From: Nocardioides hwasunensis
GTDB taxonomy: Bacteria; Actinomycetota; Actinomycetes; Propionibacteriales; Nocardioidaceae
DNA: 64,000 bases
Assembly (NCBI RefSeq): GCF_014779665.1
Contig: NZ_JACXYY010000006.1
Coordinates: 124,001 to 188,000, forward strand
Direction: 5' to 3'
The notes beneath the pieces are model-generated. The model saw only the letters and a list, made by a program, of their open reading frames with translations. It did no database searches and was not told the origin of the DNA. Both the position numbers and the translations under genes were made by a program. Below are positions 24,312-33,654 of this stretch, piece after piece (positions within the stretch are counted from its first letter, which is position 1; every line of letters starts with the position of its first letter).

Positions 24312-25892
24312 TCAGCGCTTGGTGACGCGGCCCGTCACCGAGAAGCGCATCTTGTCGTCCAGCGGCTTGCCCTGGCAGGCGTAGGTCGTGCCACGGTTGC
24401 ACTTGTAGCGGGTCGAGCCGTTGACGAGCGTCACCGAGACGACGGCGACCTTCTTGCCGTTGAAGCCGACGCGGAGGCGACCGTCACCGTTGCGGTTGAG
24501 CTTGACCGTCTTGACCTGGCGCTTGCCGTTCTTCATGTGCACGACGACCACGGCGGCCGGCGAGGTCCGCTTGGCCGGACCGTTGACCTTGATCGCGAGC
24601 TTCCACTTCTTGCCGTTGAGGCCCTTCGGGGCGAAGCCGTAGGAGGCCGAGGCGAGGTGGAAGATCTTGGTGCCGAACTTCTTCGAGCGCTTGCGCTTGG
24701 TCAGCACCTTGCCGTTGGCGAACTTCGGGAAGGCGTACTCGGCGCCCTCGGGGTAGTTCGCGGCGGGGGTCAGGTTGCCGGCGGCGAACCTGGCGAAGTT
24801 CTTGGTGAAGCCGCCCTTCTTCTTCAGGACCTTCTGCAGCGCCTCGACGCTGTTCTTGCCGCCGTCCTTCTTGAGCGATCCGGCCTGGTCCCAGGCCTTC
24901 TTCACGATGCCGGTGCCGTACTTGTTGGACAGGTACTCCCACCAGACCCAGCTGCCGTACTGGAAGGTGTACTGGCTGCTGAACAGGTCGAGCGGCACCT
25001 GGGGCGCGTAGATCGGGCTGGTCGGGAAGTACTGACGGTTGTCGTTGACGTGGGTGGCGACCCGCTCCTCCATCCACGTCGCCGTGGACTCCATCATCCA
25101 GCGGTCCTCGGCGTAGTCGTAGCCGAACTGGATGGCGTGGAAGAACTCGTGGCCCGCGGTGACCAGGAGGTTGTCGGCCGGGGTGGCGCTGGGGAACTGC
25201 GCCTGGGAGAAGTCGTTGTCGAGGACGCAGTAGCCCGAGGCGGTGCGGTTCTTGACCCGGGTCTCGGGCGCGCAGTAGCCGTAGATGCCCTGGCCGCCGA
25301 GGTCCTTGAGGTAGACGTCGAGCTGCGGGCCGCCGCCCTTGGCGCCGTCGGTGAGCGGCGCGCGGTAGCCGAGCTGGTCGACCTCCTGGGTCCAGATCGA
25401 GTCGACGACGGCGAGGTTCTGGTTGACCCAGTCGACCGACGGCGGGGCGTCGGCGGTGGTGGGGACGTAGTGCAGGCAGATGCGGGTGTTGCACACCGGG
25501 GCCGCCTCGGGGACGGTGTAGCCGAATCCGTCGGGGTCGGTGGGGCCGTCGGTCGGCCGGGCGAGGAGGTTCTCGGCCTGGGCCAGGTCCCGGCCGCTCA
25601 GCTCGGACCTCTTGACCCACAGGTCGCGCAGCGCGAGGGTCGCGGAGGGGTCGTTCGCGCGGGCCTTGCCCGAGAACACCCGTCGCGCGGTGGTGAGCGC
25701 GTCGCCCGCGGCCAGCTGGTCGACCTCGGGCAGCGGCGCCTGGGGTGCGAGGTCCGACGGGCCGCCGGACGCGGAGAGGTCGGCGGTCCGCGGGTTGATC
25801 GGCCGCTGGCCATCGGCGGCGACGGCGGGCGCAGACAGGGCCGCGCCCCCCATCAGTGCGATGGCCACGGCGGTGGTGAGTGCTCTGCGCAT
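24312..25892 (-). CDS. Secreted zinc metallopeptidase (MXAN_6640-type)
   Basis: A 526-residue exported protein. The signal peptide MRRALTTAVAIALMGGAALSAPAVAA is followed by a pro-like region, then the zinc-binding HEFFH (248-252) in a strand ending AIQFGYDY. Downstream MMESTATWMEE supplies a Glu likely to be the third ligand, a layout seen in MXAN_6640-like putative metalloproteases. The C-terminal 130 residues are Lys-rich and beta-like. Start ATG 25892 has AGAGG upstream; an in-frame extension to 25937 would spoil the signal peptide. It probably acts outside the cell on unknown proteins. Confidence 0.82.
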   Translation of the reverse strand: MRRALTTAVAIALMGGAALSAPAVAADGQRPINPRTADLSASGGPSDLAPQAPLPEVDQLAAGDALTTARRVFSGKARANDPSATLALRDLWVKRSELSGRDLAQAENLLARPTDGPTDPDGFGYTVPEAAPVCNTRICLHYVPTTADAPPSVDWVNQNLAVVDSIWTQEVDQLGYRAPLTDGAKGGGPQLDVYLKDLGGQGIYGYCAPETRVKNRTASGYCVLDNDFSQAQFPSATPADNLLVTAGHEFFHAIQFGYDYAEDRWMMESTATWMEERVATHVNDNRQYFPTSPIYAPQVPLDLFSSQYTFQYGSWVWWEYLSNKYGTGIVKKAWDQAGSLKKDGGKNSVEALQKVLKKKGGFTKNFARFAAGNLTPAANYPEGAEYAFPKFANGKVLTKRKRSKKFGTKIFHLASASYGFAPKGLNGKKWKLAIKVNGPAKRTSPAAVVVVHMKNGKRQVKTVKLNRNGDGRLRVGFNGKKVAVVSVTLVNGSTRYKCNRGTTYACQGKPLDDKMRFSVTGRVTKR

Positions 25893-25980
25893 GGTTGGCC
25901 TCTGGTTCCCCTCTTGGTGGTCAGCTCGGAGTGACACTAACCCAGCGACAGGACACTGAAACCTGTTGCCGGGTCGGCAG

Positions 25981-26376
25981 TCACAGATCCGCGATGTGCT
26001 CGATGATCGCGGTGGTGGAGATGGCAGGTGTCCGCTCGAGGTAGACGACCTCGCACACGTCGCCGAACTCGTCGAACTTGCCCGCCCAGTCGTCGCCCAT
26101 CACGAGGACGTCGGCGGCGTGCTCGACGAGGTAGTCGCGCTTCTGCTCCAGGCTCTCCTCGACGAACACCTCGTCGACCACCTTGAGCGCCGCCACGATC
26201 GCGAGTCGCTCACGCTGGCTGAAGATCGGGGCCCGCCCCTTCTTCCGCTCGTTGAGTGCGTCGGCGGACACCCCGACCACGAGCCGGTCGCCCAGGGCCG
26301 CTGCGCGCTCGAGCACGCGCAGGTGCCCGACGTGGAACACGTCGAACGTCCCGAAGGTGACCACGGTGCGAGGCAT
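25981..26376 (-). CDS. Adenylyltransferase/cytidylyltransferase family protein (TagD-like)
   Basis: A 131-residue nucleotidyltransferase. The N-terminal TFGTFDVFHVGHLRVLERA contains the HxGH motif that stabilises the transition state, and the C-terminus ends ERTPAISTTAIIEHI, the conserved ISTT region. The size and motifs match glycerol-3-phosphate cytidylyltransferase, which makes CDP-glycerol for wall polymers; other CDP-alcohol products remain possible. ATG 26376 begins the fold; an ATG nine bases earlier is an alternative. It is divergent from a DUF445 membrane protein gene. Confidence 0.85.
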   Translation of the reverse strand: MPRTVVTFGTFDVFHVGHLRVLERAAALGDRLVVGVSADALNERKKGRAPIFSQRERLAIVAALKVVDEVFVEESLEQKRDYLVEHAADVLVMGDDWAGKFDEFGDVCEVVYLERTPAISTTAIIEHIADL

Positions 26377-26428
26377 GCGCGGCATTCTGGCACGCCCGGT
26401 GCGGGGCCGGTGGGAGAGGATGGGCGGC

Positions 26429-27715
26429 ATGTCCACCACGGCTGCGACCCAGAGGCCCACCGTCTCGCTCATCACCCCCGACCCGGGCGCGGACGAGGAG
26501 CGACGCCGCGGCCTGCGCCGGATGCGGACGGTGGCCGTCGGGCTGCTGGCGCTCGCCGCGGTCGTGTACGTCGCCACGCTGGGCCGCGACGGGGCCTGGG
26601 GTTTCGTCAACGCGGGCGCCGAGGCGTCGATGGTCGGCGCCATCGCCGACTGGTTCGCGGTGACCGCGCTCTTCAAGCACCCCCTCGGCCTGCCCATCCC
26701 GCACACGGCGCTGGTGCCGAAGCGGAAGGACGAGCTCGGCAAGGGCCTCGAGGAGTTCGTGGGGGAGAACTTCCTCCAGGAGGACATCATCCGCGAGCGG
26801 GTCGCCGCCGCGACGATCTCGGCGCGGGTGGGGGACTGGCTCGCCGAGCCGGCCAACGCCCGTCGGGTGGTCGACGAGGCCTCCGACGTCGCCGCCATCG
26901 CGCTCGGCAAGGTCCGCGACGACCACATCGTCGACCTGGTGACCCAGGCGCTGGTGCCGCGCTTCCGCGAGGAGCCGATCGCACCCCTGCTCGGCACCAC
27001 GCTCATGGAGGTGCTCCGCGACGACCTGCACCACGGGGTGGTCGACCTGGCGGTCGACGAGATGCACCGTTGGCTGGTCGAGAACCCCGAGACGTTCTCC
27101 TCCGTCCTGGAGGAGCGGGCGCCGTGGTGGACGCCGCCGCGGCTCAACGAGGCGGTCACCTCGCGCATGCACGTGCAGGCGCTGGCGTGGCTCGAGGACA
27201 TCCGCGACGACCCGCACCACCGCGCCCGCGAGGCGCTCGACTCGATGCTGGGCCAGCTCGCCACCGACCTGCTGCACGACCGGGAGACCCAGGAGCGGGC
27301 CGAGTCGTTCAAGGAGCGCCTGCTCGAGCACCCGCAGGTGGCGGCGACCGCGGTCTCGCTGTGGAAGGCGATGCGCTCGGCGCTGCTCGCGTCCATCGAG
27401 GACCGCGAGGGTGCGGTGCGCCAGCGGCTGCTGGCCGAGCTCGACCTGTTCTCCGAGCGGTTGCGTCAGGACGCCCCGCTGCGCGAACGGCTCGACCGCA
27501 CTGCCGCCGACCTCACGGTCTTCATGGTCGAGCGCTACGGCGCGGAGGTGACGACGGTGATCACCTCGACCATCGAGCGGTGGGACGGCAAGGAGGCCGC
27601 CAGGCGCATCGAGCTGCACGTGGGCAAGGACCTCCAGTTCATCCGCATCAACGGCACCATCGTCGGCGGCCTCGTGGGTGTGCTGATCCACACGTTCTCG
27701 GTGCTGGTTCACTAG
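26429..27715 (+). CDS. DUF445 family membrane protein
   Basis: A 428-residue protein with one N-terminal membrane segment (about 35-57, VGLLALAAVVYVATL) and another at the C-terminus (GTIVGGLVGVLIHTFSVLVH). Between lie the DUF445 hallmarks ADWFAVTALFKHPLGLPIPHTALVPKRKDELG. The rest is helical and probably forms a long coiled region in the cytoplasm. Family function is unknown. ATG 26429 is preceded by GAGAGG at nine bases; ATG 26420 directly follows that site and is less likely. It ends five bases before an S4-domain gene. Confidence 0.88.
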   Translation: MSTTAATQRPTVSLITPDPGADEERRRGLRRMRTVAVGLLALAAVVYVATLGRDGAWGFVNAGAEASMVGAIADWFAVTALFKHPLGLPIPHTALVPKRKDELGKGLEEFVGENFLQEDIIRERVAAATISARVGDWLAEPANARRVVDEASDVAAIALGKVRDDHIVDLVTQALVPRFREEPIAPLLGTTLMEVLRDDLHHGVVDLAVDEMHRWLVENPETFSSVLEERAPWWTPPRLNEAVTSRMHVQALAWLEDIRDDPHHRAREALDSMLGQLATDLLHDRETQERAESFKERLLEHPQVAATAVSLWKAMRSALLASIEDREGAVRQRLLAELDLFSERLRQDAPLRERLDRTAADLTVFMVERYGAEVTTVITSTIERWDGKEAARRIELHVGKDLQFIRINGTIVGGLVGVLIHTFSVLVH

Positions 27716-27720
27716 GGCCC

Positions 27721-27978
27721 GTGCCCGCGAACTCCCCTGAGCCCGTCGACGTACCGATCCGTGACGACTCGATCCGGCTCGGCCAGTTCCTCAAGCTCGC
27801 GAACCTCGTCGAGACCGGCGCCGAGGCCAAGCCGGTGATCGCCGACGGCGCTGTGCTCGTCAACGACGAGGTCGAGACGCGACGGGGCCGCCAGCTCGTC
27901 CCCGGTGACGTGGTCACGCTGGGCGGGCTGGCGGCCCGTGTCGCCACGGGGGAGATCGAGATCGACGTCCCCTGGTGA
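27721..27978 (+). CDS. RNA-binding S4-domain protein
   Basis: An 85-residue single S4 domain: RLGQFLKLANLVETGAEAK, then VLVNDEVETRRGRQLVPGDVV. This is the YbcJ/RlbA-type small S4 protein, which binds structured RNA, often on the ribosome. The GTG start follows the DUF445 stop by only five bases, so the two are probably cotranscribed. It converges on an ABC permease gene, with weak inverted repeats in the 65-base gap. Confidence 0.88.
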   Translation: MPANSPEPVDVPIRDDSIRLGQFLKLANLVETGAEAKPVIADGAVLVNDEVETRRGRQLVPGDVVTLGGLAARVATGEIEIDVPW

Positions 27979-28043
27979 GGTGGCGACGGATGAGGTGAAG
28001 GGTCCCCCGACCTGCTCCACCTCACGTCTGGTCCACCGGGCGG

Positions 28044-28865
28044 CTACTTCACCTCGCGGTTGAGCACCCGGTAGGTGCCGATCGCCAGCGGCAGCAGCAC
28101 CCAGGCCGCGACGCCGGTGGCGAGCTGGGCCCACTCCTGGCCGCCCATCTCGCCGGCGAACAGCGGCACCATGACGCGGTCCAGGTTGACCCACTCGCCG
28201 ATCGTCTCGAGTCGGCCGATCAGCTGGGTCGCGATCCCCCAGATGCTGGGCAGGACGAGCACCGCGACGATCGAGATCGGCGTGTTGAGGAAGACCAGGC
28301 CGAACGCCACGCCCTGGAGGACGTAGAGCATCATCGCGAGGAACAGCCCGCCCGCGACGGCTGCGGTCAGGTCCCACTCGCCGGTGCCGGCGACCACGTT
28401 GACGAAGGCGGAGGCGGCGACCGCGACCACGAGGACGAGGACCGCGAACAGCATGGACGCGACGGCCTTGGCGAGCACGACCCGGCCGCGACGCGGCTCG
28501 AGCGCGAACGTGACCAGTCCGGTGCGCTGCGACCACTCGGCGGTCGCAGCCATGATGCCCAGGATCGGCAGCACGGTGGCGAGCGGCAGCGTGGCCAGCT
28601 GCAGGAGCCCGTTGAACGAGGAGTCGTCGGCGGATCCCCAGATGACGGCCGCGGCCAGGACGACCGCTGCGAGCCCGACCATCACCACGACCATCCAGAG
28701 GCCGGCGCGGGTGTCGACGATCTTGCGGAGCTCGGCCTGGAGGGTGCGGCTGAACGGGACGCCGGGGCGACCCTCGAGGGCCGTGGCCGGACGGTGCTGG
28801 TCGGTCGACGGGTCACCGCCGACGACCGGTGCGGTGGTGGTGTCGGTGCTGCTGTGGGTGCTCAT
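28044..28865 (-). CDS. ABC-2 type transporter permease
   Basis: A 273-residue membrane protein with a hydrophilic N-terminus of about 45 residues and roughly six membrane segments, for example near residues 58-75, 90-108, 135-160, 165-190, 195-215 and 245-263. The layout matches single permeases of ABC-2 exporters. Its ATG overlaps the end of the ATPase gene upstream by four bases. It most likely exports a drug, lipid or peptide under control of the nearby two-component system. Confidence 0.88.
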   Translation of the reverse strand: MSTHSSTDTTTAPVVGGDPSTDQHRPATALEGRPGVPFSRTLQAELRKIVDTRAGLWMVVVMVGLAAVVLAAAVIWGSADDSSFNGLLQLATLPLATVLPILGIMAATAEWSQRTGLVTFALEPRRGRVVLAKAVASMLFAVLVLVVAVAASAFVNVVAGTGEWDLTAAVAGGLFLAMMLYVLQGVAFGLVFLNTPISIVAVLVLPSIWGIATQLIGRLETIGEWVNLDRVMVPLFAGEMGGQEWAQLATGVAAWVLLPLAIGTYRVLNREVK

Positions 28866-29758
28866 GCTGCGTCTCCTTCACGTGAGGTGGCGGCCGTGAG
28901 GTCGAGGAACATCTCCTCCAGGCCCTCGGAGCCGCCGGACCGCAGCTCGAGGAGGACGACCCGGTCCTCGGCGGCGATGCGGCCGACGACCTCGGCCTCG
29001 GCGTCGACGGTGAGCCCGGCCCCCGTGCGGGATACGGGGACGCCGGCCTTGTCCAGGAGCCCTGCCAGGCGGTCGTCGTCGGTCGAGCGGACCGTGGTGC
29101 CGCCCCGGCTGAGCAGCTCGTCCTTCGAGCCCATCGCGACGATGCGGCCGCGGCCGATCATGACCAGGTCGTCGGCGACGATCTGGACCTCGTGGAGCAG
29201 GTGGCTGGAGAGCAGGACTGTGCCGCCGCCGTCCGCGAAGCGGCGGAGGAGCCCGCGCATCCAGTGGATGCCCTGCGGGTCGAGACCGTTGGCCGGCTCG
29301 TCGAGGATCAGCACCTGCGGCTCGCCCAGCAGGGCGGCGGCGATGCCGAGTCGCTGGCGCATGCCGAGCGAGTAGTTGCGCACCCGCCGCCCGGCCTCCT
29401 CGCCGGTGAGGCCGACCAGCGCGAGCACCTCCTCGACCCGCTCCTTCGACACGCCGACGGAGACCGCGGCGACCCGCAGGATCTCGCGACCGGTGCGACC
29501 GGGGTGCTGGGCGGAGGCATCGAGCATGACGCCGACCTGGCGGCCGGGGTTGTGCAGCTCGCGATAGGTCTGGCCCAGGATCGTGGCCCGGCCCGACGTG
29601 GCCGGGGTGAGCCCGGTCATCATCCGCATCGCGGTGGACTTGCCGGCACCGTTCGGCCCCAGGAAGCCGACGACGCTGCCCGGACGCACCTGGAACGAGA
29701 TGTCGTCGACGGCGGTGAACCCGCCGTAGCGCTTGGTGAGGTTCTCGACTGTGATCAT
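28862..29758 (-). CDS. ABC transporter ATP-binding protein
   Basis: A 298-residue ATPase. Walker A is GPNGAGKST near residue 36, the signature is YSLGMRQRLGIA, Walker B is VLILDEPANGLD, and the H-loop lies in SSHLLHEV. The C-terminal region of about 90 residues is typical of the DrrA/BcrA drug and bacitracin exporter ATPases. ATG 29758 directly begins the domain; an in-frame start at 29794 adds 12 unlikely residues. It is the first gene of the exporter operon and is divergent from the histidine kinase gene with a 139-base promoter region. Confidence 0.93.
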   Translation of the reverse strand: MITVENLTKRYGGFTAVDDISFQVRPGSVVGFLGPNGAGKSTAMRMMTGLTPATSGRATILGQTYRELHNPGRQVGVMLDASAQHPGRTGREILRVAAVSVGVSKERVEEVLALVGLTGEEAGRRVRNYSLGMRQRLGIAAALLGEPQVLILDEPANGLDPQGIHWMRGLLRRFADGGGTVLLSSHLLHEVQIVADDLVMIGRGRIVAMGSKDELLSRGGTTVRSTDDDRLAGLLDKAGVPVSRTGAGLTVDAEAEVVGRIAAEDRVVLLELRSGGSEGLEEMFLDLTAATSREGDAA

Positions 29759-29897
29759 GGCTCCAGCCTCGCCGTCCAGCGGTCCTCCGGACATCGTGCG
29801 CAGGGCTCGGCGGCATCCGACTCCGGTATCGGGGTCGGTGTCGGGGCGACACCTGGGTCGGACGCGTCCCCGCCGGGGGTAGCCCTAACCTCGGTCC

Positions 29898-31097
29898 ATG
29901 CCACCAGCCCAGGACGACGCGGCAGCCGAGGTCGTGCGACCGAGTCGGTGGGGCTCGACGTGGCGCTACGCCCTCGCCCTGACGATCGGCGCCGTGACGT
30001 GGGCGGTCATCGTGGTGAGTGCCTCGGAGCGCCCGACGTCCGACGCGGCGGTCATGTGGCTGCTGATCGGCGACCCGCTGCTGGGCCTGGTGTCGTTCGT
30101 CCTCATCCGTTGGCGCCACCGGGCCCCGGGACCGGTGGCCGTGGTGCTGACGGTCTTCTCCTCCGTCTCGGTCATCAGCTCAGGGCCCTCGTCGTGGGTC
30201 ATGGGCTCAGTCGCCTCGCACCGACGATGGCGCGTGCTGGCGATCATCGTGCCGCTCAGCCTGGTGGCCACCCTCGTGCAGCAGAGGATCGGGATCGACG
30301 ACTCGACGCTGCCGGTCTGGGCCACGCTCGCGTTCGGCATGCTGGTCTCCGGCATCGTGATCGCCACCGGCTACGCCATGGGGTCCCAGCGCGAGCTGGT
30401 CGGCTCCTACCGCGACCGTGCCGAGACCGCGGAGCGGGAGCAGCGCGCGCGCGTGGCGCAGGCGCAGGCCGCGGAGCGCACCCGCATCGCCCGCGAGATG
30501 CACGACGTGCTGGCCCACCGGATCTCGCTCGTCGCGATGAACGCGAGCACGCTGAGCTATCGCACGGACCTGTCCGACGAGGACCGCGCCACCGCCGCCC
30601 GCTCCATCGAGGAGAACGCCCACCGGGCGCTCAGCGACCTCCGGGCGGTCCTCGGGGTGCTGCGCGACCCGACGCAGCCGGCGGACGCCGGACCCGAGCG
30701 ACCCCAGCCGGGGATCGAGGACCTGGCCGCGCTGGTGGAGGAGGAGGCCTCCGGCGGGATGCGCGTACGCCTCGCGAACCGCGTCGAGGGCGAGATGCCC
30801 GCCGCGACCGGCCGGACGGCGTACCGCATCGTGCAGGAGGCGCTGACCAACGTGCGCAAGCACGCCCCCGGCACCCACGTCACGGTCGACCTCCACGGCA
30901 CGCCGGAGGACGGGCTCGTGATCGCCGTGCGCAACGCCGCACCCGTGGGACCGGCCCGACCGTCGTCGCTGCCGGCGTCCGGGCTCGGGCTCCTCGGCCT
31001 CGCCGAGCGTGCGGCGCTCGCGGGGGGCCGCATCAGCCACGGGGTGGACGCCACCGGTGGGTACGCCGTCCGCGCATGGATACCGTGGGACTCGTGA
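29898..31097 (+). CDS. Two-component sensor histidine kinase (HisKA_3)
   Basis: A 399-residue kinase with about five N-terminal membrane segments and almost no extracellular domain, which suits sensing inside the membrane. A short coiled-coil (RAETAEREQRARVAQAQ) leads to the phospho-acceptor REMHDVLAHRISLV, with His near residue 202. The ATPase domain has the N box VQEALTNVRKHA and the G box SGLGLLGLAERAAL. It is translationally coupled to the response regulator (GTGA overlap). The divergent ABC exporter is the likely target, as in antibiotic-sensing modules of actinobacteria. Confidence 0.93.
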   Translation: MPPAQDDAAAEVVRPSRWGSTWRYALALTIGAVTWAVIVVSASERPTSDAAVMWLLIGDPLLGLVSFVLIRWRHRAPGPVAVVLTVFSSVSVISSGPSSWVMGSVASHRRWRVLAIIVPLSLVATLVQQRIGIDDSTLPVWATLAFGMLVSGIVIATGYAMGSQRELVGSYRDRAETAEREQRARVAQAQAAERTRIAREMHDVLAHRISLVAMNASTLSYRTDLSDEDRATAARSIEENAHRALSDLRAVLGVLRDPTQPADAGPERPQPGIEDLAALVEEEASGGMRVRLANRVEGEMPAATGRTAYRIVQEALTNVRKHAPGTHVTVDLHGTPEDGLVIAVRNAAPVGPARPSSLPASGLGLLGLAERAALAGGRISHGVDATGGYAVRAWIPWDS

Positions 31098-31801
31098 CGA
31101 CCGGATCCGACCCCGAGGGCCACCAGTCGCCCGCACCCGACCAGATCCGCCTGGCCGTCGTCGACGACGACCCCATGGTGCGCACCGCCCTGGGCATGAT
31201 GCTCGGCGGGACCTCGGGCATCACCGTCGTCGCCGAGGCAGGTGACGGCGAGGAGGCCCTGCGGGTCGTGCCCGACGCCCGGGCCGACGTCGTGCTGATG
31301 GACATCCGGATGCCCGTGCGCGACGGGCTCAGCGCGACCGAGGAGCTGCTCGCGGCCCATCCCTCCCTGAAGATCATCGTGCTCACGACCTTCGACACCG
31401 ACGACATGGTGCTCAAGGCGCTGCGCACCGGTGCCGCCGGCTTCCTGCTCAAGGACACGCCGCCGGCCCGACTGGTGGAGGCCATCCGCACGGTCGCGTC
31501 GGGACAGCCGATGCTCTCGCCGAGCGTCACCGCGCAGCTCATCGCAGCCGTCACGCGCGACGACCAGGGATCCGAGGCGCAGGACCGGGCCCGGGCGGCG
31601 CAGCAGTCGCTGGCCGGGCTTACCGAGCGGGAGCGCGACGTGGCCGACGGGGTGGCGCGCGGGCTCAGCAACGCCGAGATCGCCGCCGACCTCTTCATGG
31701 GCGTGCCGACGGTGAAGACGCATGTCGGGCGGCTCTTCACCAAGCTGGGCGTCGAGAACCGGGTGCAGGTCGCGATCCTGGTCCACGACGCCCAGGGGTG
31801 A
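31094..31801 (+). CDS. LuxR/NarL-type response regulator
   Basis: A 235-residue regulator. The receiver domain has the acidic pair VVDDDP, the phospho-acceptor in VVLMDIRMPVRDG and the Lys of FLLKDT. The C-terminal LuxR-type HTH is LTERERDVADGVARGLSNAEIAADLF followed by the VKTHVGRLFTKL recognition helix. The start at GTG 31094 overlaps the kinase stop and is preferred over ATG 31076. It is the cognate partner of the kinase upstream. Confidence 0.94.
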   Translation: MTTGSDPEGHQSPAPDQIRLAVVDDDPMVRTALGMMLGGTSGITVVAEAGDGEEALRVVPDARADVVLMDIRMPVRDGLSATEELLAAHPSLKIIVLTTFDTDDMVLKALRTGAAGFLLKDTPPARLVEAIRTVASGQPMLSPSVTAQLIAAVTRDDQGSEAQDRARAAQQSLAGLTERERDVADGVARGLSNAEIAADLFMGVPTVKTHVGRLFTKLGVENRVQVAILVHDAQG

Positions 31802-31805
31802 GGCG

Positions 31806-32177
31806 TCAGCGGACCTCGAGCAGGTCCACCACGAAGATCAGCGTCTCGCCGGGCTTGATGGCGCCGCCTGCGCCGCGGTCGCCGTAGCCCAGGTGCGGCG
31901 GGATGACGAGCCGGCGACGACCGCCGACCTTCATGCCCTGCACGCCGGTGTCCCAGCCGGAGATGACCTGGCCGATGCCCAGCCGGAACTGGAGCGGCGT
32001 GCCGCGGTTGTAGGACGCGTCGAACTCCTCGCCCGTGGAGTGGGCGACGCCGACGTAGTGGACGGAGACGGTCGAGCCGGAGGTGGCCTCGGCGCCCTCG
32101 CCCTCGACGAGGTCGGTGACCTCTAGGTCGGCGGGCGCGTCACCCATGTGGGGGTCGACGTCAGGCTTCTCGCTCAC
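31806..32177 (-). CDS. FKBP-type peptidyl-prolyl cis-trans isomerase
   Basis: A 123-residue single FKBP domain in the cytoplasm. SVHYVGVAHSTGEEFDASYNRG, the VISGWDTGVQGMKVGGRRRLVIPPHLGYG core and the closing LIFVVDLLEV are typical, and the active-site Tyr, Asp, Phe and Trp positions are preserved. The GTG start has AGGAG five bases upstream. It lies 31 bases after a CBS-domain gene on the same strand. It should assist folding of proline-containing proteins. Confidence 0.94.
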   Translation of the reverse strand: MSEKPDVDPHMGDAPADLEVTDLVEGEGAEATSGSTVSVHYVGVAHSTGEEFDASYNRGTPLQFRLGIGQVISGWDTGVQGMKVGGRRRLVIPPHLGYGDRGAGGAIKPGETLIFVVDLLEVR

Positions 32178-32208
32178 AGTTGCTCCTTGGAGTCTCTCGG
32201 GTGTGTCG

Positions 32209-32640
32209 TCAGGTCTGGTGGACGTAGCTGTCGAGCTGGTCGCGCTCGAACTCGAGCTCCTCGATCCGGTTCTTGACCACGTCACCGATGGAGATGATGC
32301 CGGTCAGCCTTCCCTCGGCCACCACCGGGACGTGCCGGATGCGGTGCTGGGTCATCGTCTGCATGAGGTCGGTGAGCTCGTCACCGCCGTCGCAGGTGCG
32401 CACCTCGGCGGTCATGATCTCCCGCACCGCGGTGTCGAGCACCCCCGTGTCGGCGTGGAGGCGGCGCACGACGTCGCGCTCGCTGACGATCCCGGTGACG
32501 CGCTCGCCGTCGTCGCTGACGACCAGCGCGCCGACGTTGTGCTCGGCCAGCAGGCTGATGAGCTCGCGCACGGTGGCGTCGGGACCGATGGTCACCACCG
32601 CGCGGCTGTCCTTGCCCTGGATGACGTCCTGGATCCTCAT
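32209..32640 (-). CDS. Tandem CBS-domain protein
   Basis: A 143-residue protein made of two CBS domains. Each repeat ends with the usual Gly-Ile-hydrophobic-Ser/Ile-Asp-Val pattern, GIVSERDVV and GIISIGDVV. Stand-alone CBS pairs bind adenosine nucleotides and act as energy or redox sensors. ATG 32640 begins the first domain; a TTG three codons upstream is less likely. It precedes the FKBP gene by 31 bases on the same strand. Confidence 0.92.
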   Translation of the reverse strand: MRIQDVIQGKDSRAVVTIGPDATVRELISLLAEHNVGALVVSDDGERVTGIVSERDVVRRLHADTGVLDTAVREIMTAEVRTCDGGDELTDLMQTMTQHRIRHVPVVAEGRLTGIISIGDVVKNRIEELEFERDQLDSYVHQT

Positions 32641-32722
32641 GGTCCGCAACCTCTCGTCCGGCGACTGGTGCAGTCACCGTAGCCAAGCCAGGCCCCGAGG
32701 GACAGGGCCGAAGGACGTGCTC

Positions 32723-33613
32723 TCAGTCGGCGACGGGCGGTGCCTGGCGGTCACGGAGGTTGCTCACCGAGCCCGGCCCGCGGCGCGGCACGTCGGGGTC
32801 GGCCTCGTCGTCGCCCATCCCGCCGAGGAAGGACAGCGCGGCGTCGTGGAGGTGGCCGTTGGACGCCAGCGCGTTGCCTCCCCACGGCCCGTCGGTGCCG
32901 TCGAGCGAGGTGAACCGGCCGCCGGCCTCGCGCACGATCACGTCGAGCGCTGCCATGTCGTAGAGCTCCAGCTCGGGCTCGGCGGCGAGGTCGACGGCGC
33001 CCTCGGCGAGCAGCATGTAGGACCAGAAGTCGCCGTAGGCGCGGGTGCGCCAGCAGCGTCGGGTCAGCGACACGAAGTCGTCGAGGCGGCCGCGCTCGTC
33101 CCAGCCCGAGAGCGAGGAGTAGCTCAGCGAGGCGTCCTCGAGGCGGCGTACGTCGGAGACCTCGCACTTCGTCGCCTTGAGCAGCGAGCGTCCGGTCCAG
33201 GCGCCGTTGCCGCTCGAGGCCCACCAGCGGCGCTGCAGCTGCGGGGCGGAGACGACGCCGAGCACGACCTCGTCGTCGACGGCGAGCGCGATCAGCGTGG
33301 CCCACACCGGCACGCCCCGGACGAAGTTCTTGGTGCCGTCGATCGGGTCGACGATCCAGCGGCGCTGGCTGTGCCCGGTCGTGCCCTCCTCCTCGCCGAC
33401 CACGGCGTCGCGCGAGCGGACGCGCGACAGGGTGCGGCGGATGCCCTCCTCGACCGCCCGGTCGGCGTCGGTGACCGGGGTCAGGTCGGGCTTGCTCATC
33501 ACGTGCAGGTCGAGGGCCTTGAAGCGTGACTGGGTGAGCGAGTCGGCGTCGTCGGCCAGGACGTGGGCCAGGCGCAGGTCGTCGGTGTGGTCAGTGGAGC
33601 CGGTGATGGGCAT
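32723..33613 (-). CDS. hisN: Histidinol-phosphatase of the inositol monophosphatase family, HisN
   Basis: A 296-residue Mg-dependent phosphatase. Metal ligands are in VGEEEGT, DPIDGTKNFVRG and the LYDMAALDVIVREAGG segment. The N-terminal DDLRLAHVLADDADSLTQSRFKALDL and KPDLTPVTDADR match the actinobacterial HisN group, which makes histidinol in histidine synthesis. The extra C-terminal tail of about 30 residues is unusual and hydrophilic. ATG 33613 is listed; GTG 33619 adds two residues. It is divergent from a DUF2231 gene. No other his gene is present here. Confidence 0.88.
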   Translation of the reverse strand: MPITGSTDHTDDLRLAHVLADDADSLTQSRFKALDLHVMSKPDLTPVTDADRAVEEGIRRTLSRVRSRDAVVGEEEGTTGHSQRRWIVDPIDGTKNFVRGVPVWATLIALAVDDEVVLGVVSAPQLQRRWWASSGNGAWTGRSLLKATKCEVSDVRRLEDASLSYSSLSGWDERGRLDDFVSLTRRCWRTRAYGDFWSYMLLAEGAVDLAAEPELELYDMAALDVIVREAGGRFTSLDGTDGPWGGNALASNGHLHDAALSFLGGMGDDEADPDVPRRGPGSVSNLRDRQAPPVAD

Positions 33614-33654
33614 GTTCACAGGTTATTGCCAGCAACCGCCCCTACTGTGCAGCC

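Noticed and set aside
25966..27978. 670-codon plus-strand frame across the TagD-like and DUF445 genes
   Set aside because: It is in the wrong frame for DUF445 and antisense to the TagD-like gene; only the last 85 codons form the S4-domain gene.
27976..28024. TGAGGTGG/CCACCTCA inverted repeat as a terminator
   Set aside because: The loop is over 30 bases, arms are short and alternative pairings exist; support is too weak to list as a feature.
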